This document shows positions 50,882 to 57,779 of a stretch of DNA of 64,000 nt, piece after piece. Below the pieces are notes generated by a model. The model was given only the letters and a program-made list of their open reading frames with translations, ran no database searches and was not told the origin of the DNA. Position 1 is the first letter of the stretch, and every line of letters starts with the position of its first letter. A program made the position numbers and the translations under genes. The DNA comes from Thermogemmatispora sp042408735 (lineage in GTDB: Bacteria; Chloroflexota; Ktedonobacteria; Ktedonobacterales; Ktedonobacteraceae). The stretch covers positions 30,495-94,494 of the forward strand of contig NZ_JBHOQV010000057.1 of NCBI RefSeq assembly GCF_042408735.1, in the 5' to 3' direction.

Positions 50882-52648
50882 CTAGTGCGGTACGATCGGC
50901 AGAACAACGTAGGAAGGGTGCTCGCGATTATGGAGAATCGTCTGCTGAGCGGGGATCATCTCGGCGCTGGCCCCCAGTGGCTGGCCAGTATTCGGGTTGC
51001 GATCCCAGCGAGGGAAATTGCTGCTGGTGATATCCAGGCGGATGCGGTGGCCGGCTTTAAAGAGATTGCTGGTCGACCAGAGATCGATCACATATTCGTA
51101 GGCCTTGCCTGGCTCGATCAGAGAGGGGTCACCGCCCCGAGGAGCGTGGCGATAGCGGGCCCGAATGATGCCATCCGTCAGATTCTGGGCGTAGCCGTCG
51201 GGGTGGACATCGACCAGGCGGGCCACGAAGTCGGTATCGGGCGCGCTGGAGGCGGCCCACAGGTGCACGCGGATCGGCCCAGTGACCTCCAGGTCTTCCT
51301 GCAGGGGGGCGCTGGTGTAGACCAGCACATCGCTGCGGCTCTCCGTAGGTCGCTGATCGAAGGGGCCGGCAGGATATTCGGGAGCCATCAGCACGGCGCC
51401 GCCGCGCGTAATCACCGGATTGGCGGGATCGTAGGTGTACTGATCAGCGCTCTCATCCTCTGGCGGCTCGGTGGAGAGCGTCCCGTCGCCGTTCAGGGTA
51501 TTGGCGTGGCCCTGGCTATGCAGGTAGTAGCGCGTCTCAACGGCGCGCGCCAGCGGCCACTCCTGCTCATCGCGCCAGATATTGGCGCCCATCACGAAGA
51601 GCTTAATCGGGGCCTCTTGAGCGATGCCATTCTCGATGCCCTTGAGCCAGTAGTCGAACCAGCGCAGCTGATAGGTCATGAAATCCTGCTGCAAGTTAAT
51701 GAAAGCTGCCGTCGAGGCGAAGCCGAAGGTCTGCTCGCCGACCAGCGTGCCCTGCGAAGTATGGGCCCATGGGCCGACCAGCAGCTTGCTCTGGCGGGCC
51801 TGGGGAGTGGCGCCGCGCTGGCGCATCGAGGTGAAATGCTCCAGCGTATCCTGCAAGAAAATGTCGTACCAGCCGCCGCCGTTGAAAGCTGGCGCGCTCA
51901 CGCGCTCGTGCTTGCCGCTGATATTCATGTGTTCGGCGGCGAGGCGCTGCATCGGGAACTCCAGGGCCAGAAAGAACGCGGGGGCGATCTCCTGGGTTTT
52001 CAGCGGACGGAACTCCTTGAGCGGCAGCGACCAATACCCCTCCTTGCCCAGGGCATCCATCTCTCTGGCCCAGAGGGCGATAGCGCGGCCCAGGGCCTGG
52101 GGATCGTTGCGGTGCCGGCGCATCAGCACGTCCATACCCATTTGCAGCTGCCAGTGGGCCATTGTGCCCAGTTCCAAGGCTCCGCCGCGGAAGACCACCC
52201 CGTTAAAGGGATCGCTCCAGGTGAACAAGGGGATCATTGTCTTCAGGGCCGGGGGCTGCTCGACCGCTGCCGACCACTGGGTGAAGCCGAAGTAGGAGGC
52301 GCCGTACATCCCGACCTGGCCATCGCTGTAGGGCAGGCGCGCGGCCCACTCAATGGTGTCGAAGCCGTCGCGAGCCTCGTGGGCCATCGGTACCCAGTCG
52401 CCGTCGGAAGTAAAGCGGCCCCGTGTATCCTGGACAATGACCACATAGCCGCGTCTGGCGGCCTGAACGGGGTCCAGGATCGAGCTGGCCAGCGGCAGAT
52501 CTTTACCGTAGGGCAAGCGTGTCAGCAGCACTGGCCACTGTCCTTCTCCGGCTGGTCGATAGATGTTGGCGCGCAGCGTCGTCCCATCACGCATGCGGGC
52601 GGGGACATCATAGTCCACGATGACTTGCTGACCCGGTTGCGTTGTCAT
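50882..52648 (-). CDS. CocE/NonD-family (X-Pro dipeptidyl-peptidase-like) hydrolase
   Basis: A 588-residue Ser hydrolase of the CocE/NonD family. Nucleophile in 'GMYGASYFGFTQW' (G-x-S-Y-x-G), oxyanion-side Tyr in 'LTRLPYGKD', 'VQDTRGRFTSDGDW' typical of the family, a later His near 'KHERVSAPAFNGGGWYD'-type block, and the C-terminal jelly-roll domain ('PGKAYEYVIDLWSTSNLFKAGHRIRLDI'). Such enzymes cleave esters or N-acyl bonds (cocaine esterase, glutaryl acylase, X-Pro peptidases). AAGGAG before the ATG. It is divergent from an IclR-type regulator, which probably controls it. Confidence 0.9.
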   Translation of the reverse strand: MTTQPGQQVIVDYDVPARMRDGTTLRANIYRPAGEGQWPVLLTRLPYGKDLPLASSILDPVQAARRGYVVIVQDTRGRFTSDGDWVPMAHEARDGFDTIEWAARLPYSDGQVGMYGASYFGFTQWSAAVEQPPALKTMIPLFTWSDPFNGVVFRGGALELGTMAHWQLQMGMDVLMRRHRNDPQALGRAIALWAREMDALGKEGYWSLPLKEFRPLKTQEIAPAFFLALEFPMQRLAAEHMNISGKHERVSAPAFNGGGWYDIFLQDTLEHFTSMRQRGATPQARQSKLLVGPWAHTSQGTLVGEQTFGFASTAAFINLQQDFMTYQLRWFDYWLKGIENGIAQEAPIKLFVMGANIWRDEQEWPLARAVETRYYLHSQGHANTLNGDGTLSTEPPEDESADQYTYDPANPVITRGGAVLMAPEYPAGPFDQRPTESRSDVLVYTSAPLQEDLEVTGPIRVHLWAASSAPDTDFVARLVDVHPDGYAQNLTDGIIRARYRHAPRGGDPSLIEPGKAYEYVIDLWSTSNLFKAGHRIRLDITSSNFPRWDRNPNTGQPLGASAEMIPAQQTILHNREHPSYVVLPIVPH

Positions 52649-52791
52649 AGATGCTGAAACTCCTTACTGCAGATGCCTACCTACCTTCGTGGCCCTCTAC
52701 CCCGGCTCGAGCCGGACCGGACCGGTCCAGGACCGAGTCGGGCCTGGCGAGGCCCAGAAGGGCCTGAGAGATCAAGGTGTATGATACAACG

Positions 52792-52801
52792 CCTCATGAG
52801 G
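52792..52801. promoter_or_regulatory. Palindrome in the IclR / CocE intergenic region
   Basis: Perfect 10-base palindrome CCTCATGAGG, 12 bases before the IclR -35 box and close to a weak minus-strand -10 (TATCAT, 52781-52786). Placed for control of both genes. Confidence 0.4.
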
Positions 52802-52813
52802 AGAATGCCAGTC

Positions 52814-52843
52814 TTGACACTCCCTCACCCGTCTGACTATACT
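52814..52843 (+). promoter_or_regulatory. Promoter of the IclR-type gene
   Basis: TTGACA (52814-52819), 18 bases, TATACT (52838-52843); leader about 65 bases. Confidence 0.78.
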
Positions 52844-52913
52844 GCCACTCATCAATTGTGGGACACTCTATTCCGGCAGGCAAACCAGGCAGGCCGGTAT
52901 AAGGGGGAGACGT

Positions 52914-53699
52914 ATGCGGCATGGAGCGCCCCTGGATGGCGAAAAGACTGTCCAGATTGTCCACCGGATCGCCAGTGTGCTGCGCGCCTTTCATAGTCGC
53001 CGTTTGCTGGGCATCACTGACCTGGCCCAGGCGACGGGCCTGCCCAAGTCGACGACCCATCGTTTGGTGACAGCCCTGGTCAATGAGGGGTTACTGGTTC
53101 AGGACGAGGATACGCATAAATACGGTCTCAGCTTGCACGTTACGGCTCTGAGCGCCAGCATCTTGAGTTCTCATGCGGTGCGCAAGGTGGCCCGGCCCAT
53201 CTTAATGGAGCTGCGTGACCAGACGCGCGAATCGGTCCATCTGGCTGTGCTCGAAGGGATGGAGGTGGTCATTATCGATACGGAAGATTCCTATTTCTTT
53301 GTGCGTGTCGTCAATGTACCGGGTCAGCATTTGCCAGCGCACGCGGTCTCAACCGGCAAGGTGTTGCTGGCCTATCAGTGGGAGCACCGCCTCAGCGAGC
53401 TAATTAGCCAGCTCAGGCTGGAGCGCTATACGGAGCGCACCATTACCGATCCCCGGCGCTTTATCGAGGAGCTGCGTCAGGTCAGGATGCAGGGCTATGC
53501 GGTCTCCTGTGGCGAGTTGGAGGAAGGCGTCGACGCGGTGGCCGCCCCCATTTTTGACCATCTGGGGAGCGCGGTGGCCGCCGTCTCTATCGGGGGGCCT
53601 AGCGAGCGCTTCCATCCGCGCCTCTCCGATTTTATCGGCGCTGCAGTCCACGCAGGCCAGCGCATCTCGCAGGCCCTGCGCTACGTCGGCTGGAATTAG
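52914..53699 (+). CDS. IclR-family transcriptional regulator
   Basis: A 261-residue IclR-type regulator: N-terminal winged helix ('LGITDLAQATGLPKSTTHRL', about residues 32-51) and C-terminal effector-binding (GAF-like) domain with family blocks 'ARPILMELRDQTRESVHLAVLEG', 'LPAHAVSTGKVLLAY', 'YAVSCGELEEGVDAVAAPIFDH' and 'AVAAVSIGGPSERF'. GGGGGAG stands before ATG 52914. It is divergent from the CocE-type hydrolase and so likely controls it and itself; the ligand is unknown. Confidence 0.93.
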   Translation: MRHGAPLDGEKTVQIVHRIASVLRAFHSRRLLGITDLAQATGLPKSTTHRLVTALVNEGLLVQDEDTHKYGLSLHVTALSASILSSHAVRKVARPILMELRDQTRESVHLAVLEGMEVVIIDTEDSYFFVRVVNVPGQHLPAHAVSTGKVLLAYQWEHRLSELISQLRLERYTERTITDPRRFIEELRQVRMQGYAVSCGELEEGVDAVAAPIFDHLGSAVAAVSIGGPSERFHPRLSDFIGAAVHAGQRISQALRYVGWN

Positions 53700-54184
53700 C
53701 GCCTGAGCGATACGCTGGCTGAAGGGGACAGTCACTTCTCACGACCGCCTCATCTCATAGCCGTTGAGGACATCCAGGAAGGCGATCCGTCGGTAGTCAG
53801 CAGGTCAGGTTCGCCAGGAAGGTCGGCGCGGTCTGTGGTATGCTACAATCAATGCGGGAGGGAGGAGGAAAGCGCACTCTGCTCGCCCCAGTACCTGGCC
53901 TGCCCTCACTCACCCCCAGCCTGCCCTTGGACGTGGAAGGCGAGCAGGCGATCTCTGTCAAGGGCCGTCAGCCAGAGAGCGGCCAGTAGCTGTCGCTTAA
54001 GCGAGCGCCCAAATAGCGGTTAGGCCGAGCCGACGGCGTGAGACCGGTGGGCAGGTGGCTGGATGGGTGGCCTTACCCTGGCTTACCCTGGGGAGGCCCG
54101 GCGCGGCACCTCTGCCCGCTTGCCTGTGTGCCTAACGGCAGTACGGCAATAACGGAGCGAGAACGGAGAACTGGATGCTGGTCC
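53700..54184. other. Long leader or intergenic region before the FHA gene
   Basis: About 485 bases without a convincing gene. An extended -10 (TGCTACAAT, 53841-53849) could start a transcript with a leader of some 330 bases for the FHA gene. No -35 and no RNA family recognised. Confidence 0.35.
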
Positions 54185-54946
54185 ATGCGGAATGTGTTTT
54201 GGTTGAAGCGTACTCGGGAGCACAGACGCCTCAGCGAGGAGTGCCGCCAGATGTTGCGAGAGTCTTCAGAACAGCCGGGGGTCGCCTATCTGGTGATTCA
54301 CCGCGAGCCGCTACCGAATAAGCGTGTTGAGCTGTGGAATGAGTGCACAACGATAGGCCGTAGCCGTGACTGTGACATCTTCCTCGAGGATATCAGCGTG
54401 CACCGCCGGCAAGCGAGTATCCTTTATACGCCTCAAGGCTACCTGCTGCGCGATGATCATGGGAGCGGCGATAGCTTTGTGAATGGGCGGCCCGTCAAGC
54501 AGGTGCTGCTGCATGACGGGGATGAGCTGCGCTTCGGCAATACGCGCCTGACTTTTTATGCTCACGAGGGGACACGCCCGTTCCAGTTGGCTTCTTCTCG
54601 GGGAAAAGAGCTGCACTTGACCCGGCAGCCCGATCCGGCGACCAGCGTGATTGCTCGCCTGGAGCTGGGGAGCCTCAGTGGGGCACCGCGCTCCTTCGAG
54701 CTGTTGCCCGAGATGACGATTGGCCGCAGTCGCGATTGCGATCTTTTCCTGGAAGATCTGACGGTCAGTCGCCTGCATGCCACCATTCGCCAGTTGCCCG
54801 ATGGTCGCTACGAGCTGGAAGATCGGCGTTCAGCGACGGGCACGTTTGTCAATGGGCGGCGCGTCTCGCGCTGTATTCTCCAGGAAGGGGATGTCATCCA
54901 GATCGGCAATCACCGCATTGTTTTTCGTCTGGAGCCTCCTTCTTGA
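54185..54946 (+). CDS. Tandem FHA-domain protein
   Basis: A 253-residue protein with two forkhead-associated domains, phosphothreonine-reading modules. Domain 1 has 'TIGRSRDCDIFLEDISVHRRQA' split over residues about 57-78 and 'GSGDSFVNGRPV'. Domain 2 has 'GRSRDCDLFLEDLTVSRLHA' (about 180-199) and 'SATGTFVNGRRV'. The key Gly-Arg-Ser and Ser-Arg-x-His are intact in the second; the first has His-Arg-Arg instead of Ser-Arg-x-His, so it may bind weakly. A short basic N-terminal helix precedes them. The start at 54185 lacks a good ribosome site. The 3' end overlaps the convergent nucleotidyltransferase gene by 53 bases. Likely reader for one of the kinases in this region. Confidence 0.85.
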   Translation: MRNVFWLKRTREHRRLSEECRQMLRESSEQPGVAYLVIHREPLPNKRVELWNECTTIGRSRDCDIFLEDISVHRRQASILYTPQGYLLRDDHGSGDSFVNGRPVKQVLLHDGDELRFGNTRLTFYAHEGTRPFQLASSRGKELHLTRQPDPATSVIARLELGSLSGAPRSFELLPEMTIGRSRDCDLFLEDLTVSRLHATIRQLPDGRYELEDRRSATGTFVNGRRVSRCILQEGDVIQIGNHRIVFRLEPPS

Positions 54947-55736
54947 GCAGGGCCGCGACGGCTCGCAGATGCTCCTCATAGGGATCTCCCTGGGCCGTGG
55001 GTGCCTCGTAGGCGTGGGTCGCCTGGATGAAGCGCAGAACCTCCGGGGGCACATCGCCAGCATAGGCCGTCGGGTTCTGACGAACACGGGTCGAGGAGAT
55101 CTCTCGATAGGCTGGGTCAAAGGGGAGGGCCTGCACCGCGTTGGCGAACGGGCGATTCTCGGGCCGCTCCAGCAGAGCACGTAGCTCCTTCTCGCCATCG
55201 CGGCCGCGCGGGGCGACAAGCAGATGCGCCAGGCCAAACAGCTCGCGCAGAGCCGCGTCGCGATCGCTATAGTAGCGCGGATCGAAAATCTGGACGATCT
55301 TATCAAAGCCAACCAGGAAGGTGAGATGGCTGACAGCAGGAAAACTGCGTCGCACTGCCCTGGCCTGCTCAACGTAGAGGCCGCGATTGAAGAGCAGTAG
55401 ACCCACGCTGGCCAGCTCGTGCTGTAGGAGTTGCTGCAGCAGTACCAGGCGATCAAGCAAAGTCGGACGCTCAACGTGCTCTTTATCGATGATCTGCTTG
55501 CTCAGGGCTGCATAAACGGAGACCCCTGGACCTCCCTGCTCCTGGGCCTTGCGTAGCAATGCAAGATGGGCCGTGGTCGGAGGATTGAAGGAGGCGGGAA
55601 AAACGATGATCTGGCCCCGAGGCTCTGGCGTTGGGGGGACAGCGATGGCTGTCGGCGGTTCACCTGGATCAAGCCGCTGCAGCACGGCCTGTAGAGAACG
55701 ATACTGCTCCTCCAACTCAACGGGTATCTGCTCCAT
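54894..55736 (-). CDS. NadD-like nucleotidyltransferase
   Basis: A 280-residue cytidylyltransferase-fold protein resembling nicotinate-nucleotide adenylyltransferase. 'VFPASFNPPTTAHLALL' is the signature (G-x-F-x-P-x-H-x-G-H in NadD, with the first His replaced by Thr here), and 'ISSTRVRQN' is the second signature (I-S-S-T-x-x-R). An N-terminal extension of about 40 residues and a C-terminal acidic tail are atypical. The start is ATG 55736 with GAGGAG 10 bases upstream; a TTG at 55757 is in frame. Function in NAD synthesis is possible, but the altered signature leaves this open. No nadE or rsfS neighbours. Confidence 0.75.
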   Translation of the reverse strand: MEQIPVELEEQYRSLQAVLQRLDPGEPPTAIAVPPTPEPRGQIIVFPASFNPPTTAHLALLRKAQEQGGPGVSVYAALSKQIIDKEHVERPTLLDRLVLLQQLLQHELASVGLLLFNRGLYVEQARAVRRSFPAVSHLTFLVGFDKIVQIFDPRYYSDRDAALRELFGLAHLLVAPRGRDGEKELRALLERPENRPFANAVQALPFDPAYREISSTRVRQNPTAYAGDVPPEVLRFIQATHAYEAPTAQGDPYEEHLRAVAALLKKEAPDEKQCGDCRSG

Positions 55737-55925
55737 GTTCTGCTTACTCCTCGTCAACAGCTGCTAGCGCTGCTTATATAAGTGAGGCGACTTCCTGCCA
55801 GCAGTGGTCATCGATTTAAGGATAGCACACGCCCGGGAGAACAATGGAAGGGGGGCTTGCAACTGCTCGCAAAAAGCTCAATAAAGATTGATATGCTTGA
55901 TCATTCTATTATGTAGAATTATCCG

Positions 55926-56515
55926 ATGAAGGTTCCCGTTAGTAGAGCCGCCAAAGAGTTGGGAGCTGCCCGGAGACCCTTCGCCGCTGGGAGGCGGGGG
56001 GAAGATTCAGGTGGAGTGGAGGCCTGGAGGTCACCGTCGGTATGACCTGGCCAGCCTTCGCGGATGGCCCCGCAGGGAGCCGGAACTGAAAGAGCGGATT
56101 ACCCTCGCCTCTGCCTGGGTCTCCAGTCACGGCCAGAAGGGGGATTTGGCACGGCAAGTGGAGTTGCCGGAGACGTTCTGTGCCGCGAACGGGTGGCGGT
56201 TTGAGGTGGTTCGTGACGTGAGTTCCGGGTGCGACTCCCGCAAACGGGGCCTGCGGGAACGCGTGCGCCGGCTCTGTTCCGGCGAAGGGGCCGGTTGGGA
56301 GTCACCCCAAGGACCGCCTGCTTCGGTTCAGGTCGGAGTGGGTCTTCTCGCTCTGCGAGCATTTCGGCACGGAGGTGGTCAACATGAACGCCTCGGAAGA
56401 GGCGACCTTCGCCGTGTTAGGACAGAGGCAGAGCTGCTGCAGGACGTGCGGGAGAGCATCACGCTGTTTTCAGCCCGGCTGGGGGGAGCCGGAGGAACCG
56501 GGACCTCCTGAAACG
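55926..56515 (+). pseudogene. IS607-type serine recombinase (tnpA) pseudogene
   Basis: Remnant of the IS607 transposase: MerR-like N-terminal HTH ('KVPVSRAAKELG', then after a frame change 'GGHRRYDLASLRG') and a small serine-recombinase catalytic domain ('WVSSHGQKGDLARQVELPETFCAANGWRFEVV'-like, in parts). Conserved positions are lost: the Arg before the catalytic Val-Ser-Ser is Trp, and the Asp after the His is Gly. A second frame change near 56290 is needed to read 'FSLCEHFGTEVV' and 'NASEEATF'. At least two frameshifts make it inactive. It is followed by a tnpB start. Confidence 0.83.
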
Positions 56516-56532
56516 GCTGAAGGAGGCGGCCG

Positions 56533-56690
56533 ATGCAATCTGCCCTGACAATGCGCCTGGCAGTGGACGAGCACACCGCGGCGGCGCTGGACGGCCAGTC
56601 GCGGATTGCCAACTGGCTGTACAACCGTCTGCTGGAGGAAGCGAACGAACGGCGCCGGCGGTTCCGGTTCGGACAAAAGATCATGTGGTA
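56533..56690 (+). pseudogene. tnpB N-terminal fragment of the IS607 relic
   Basis: ATG followed by 'TMRLAVDEHTAAALDGQSR' and 'IANWLYNRLLEEANERRRRF', the standard TnpB N-terminus, then the similarity stops abruptly near 56690 and AT-rich sequence of other origin begins. More than 300 residues of TnpB are missing. A hairpin-rich stretch near 56788-56840 (CGGGCTTTT, AAGCCCG) may be the element's right end. Confidence 0.78.
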
Positions 56691-56861
56691 CACAATCAAA
56701 TGGACTGAATGGCTTTCGTGTGCATATTCTATGTTGATACTATGCCGTAAAACAAAAAATAAGCAAGGGGCAACCTGACATCGCCTATCGGCGCGGGCTT
56801 TTCATCTCCCGCTTAGAAAGGCGGGGACTTTTAAGCCCGTTTTCTGTAAAGTGAGAGCGAA

Positions 56862-57338
56862 CTAGCGAAGGCGATCGCGAAAAGCGGCGATCTGCGCGCT
56901 ATGCTCCCGCTTGTGACCATAGTACATATAGACGAGCAGATCATCGAGCGAGTAGGGATCGCCGTACCAGGGCAAAGTTCCCGTCTGGCGGCAGGTTTCT
57001 GCCGGAATGCGCGTGATCAGCTCCATCGTCCGCTCATGGGCTGACACGTACTCCTGAAGAACCTCGGCAAAACTGGAGGCTTTGCGCAACGCCACCTCCG
57101 CTTCATTGAATTGGGGTCCCAACTCGGTAAATCGTCCCAGATAAGGGGTGGGATCGTCTTCGAGGAAGGAGATCAAAACGTCGACCAGGACCAGCTCGTA
57201 GGAGGCCAGGTGTGCAAGGATATCTTTGACCGACCAGGTTCCGCAAGCCCCACTCTGCTCACGCGCCGACTCCGGAAAGCCTTCCAACGTTTTCATGACC
57301 GTCAAATGGCCGTATTTTAAAACGTCGCTAGCATTCAT
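56862..57338 (-). CDS. DinB-like (DfsB) four-helix protein
   Basis: A 158-residue DinB/YfiT-type four-helix-bundle protein, metal-dependent, often thiol-related. Three metal-binding His are placed as in the family: 'LKYGHLTVMKTL' (about residue 12), 'DILAHLASYE' (about 48) and 'HKREHSAQIAAFR' near the end. ATG 57338 follows GAGGGGGAAGAG; the upstream open frame (to 57422) is not used. Single gene between the IS607 relic and the aconitase gene. Enzyme activity unknown. Confidence 0.85.
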   Translation of the reverse strand: MNASDVLKYGHLTVMKTLEGFPESAREQSGACGTWSVKDILAHLASYELVLVDVLISFLEDDPTPYLGRFTELGPQFNEAEVALRKASSFAEVLQEYVSAHERTMELITRIPAETCRQTGTLPWYGDPYSLDDLLVYMYYGHKREHSAQIAAFRDRLR

Positions 57339-57729
57339 GGTCTCTTCCCCCTCTGTTCTCCGAACAGATCTAACAGGTGGGCGCTCCGACAGTGAGGCCG
57401 CGACTCCTTCCGGCTTCCCCAATCCACAGTTATCCTGCCGGGTAAGGAACGGACGGCGGAAGAGGGCGAGGCCAGAAGTGCAAGCAGCACTGGCATAGAG
57501 GGGTCTTCTTGCCTCCGCCCAGAAGCTGCCAGGTCGTCACAACAGCATAACAGAGACTGGATCTATTGTAAACCGCAGAAGTACTGACTGACGGGGTCAG
57601 AGTCAAAGATGGAAAGGCAGCCGAAGACCAGGCAATGCCAGTCTCTCTCCGGCTGCTCTGCCGACCAGTGACGACCCTGCTCGCCCTGACCTCCTCACCC
57701 GATGGAGGCCCCAGCCGTTCCGGTTGCGG

Positions 57730-57777
57730 AGACTGGCCCGACCAGGCAAACCTACGGGTGAGGGGCAGGGCCAGTCT
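57730..57777 (-). terminator. Candidate terminator of aconitase gene
   Basis: 10-bp perfect stem AGACTGGCCC / GGGCCAGTCT, 28-base loop, directly after the acnA stop on the minus strand; no U-tract. The rest of 57339-57729 shows no gene. Confidence 0.45.
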
Positions 57778-57779
57778 GA

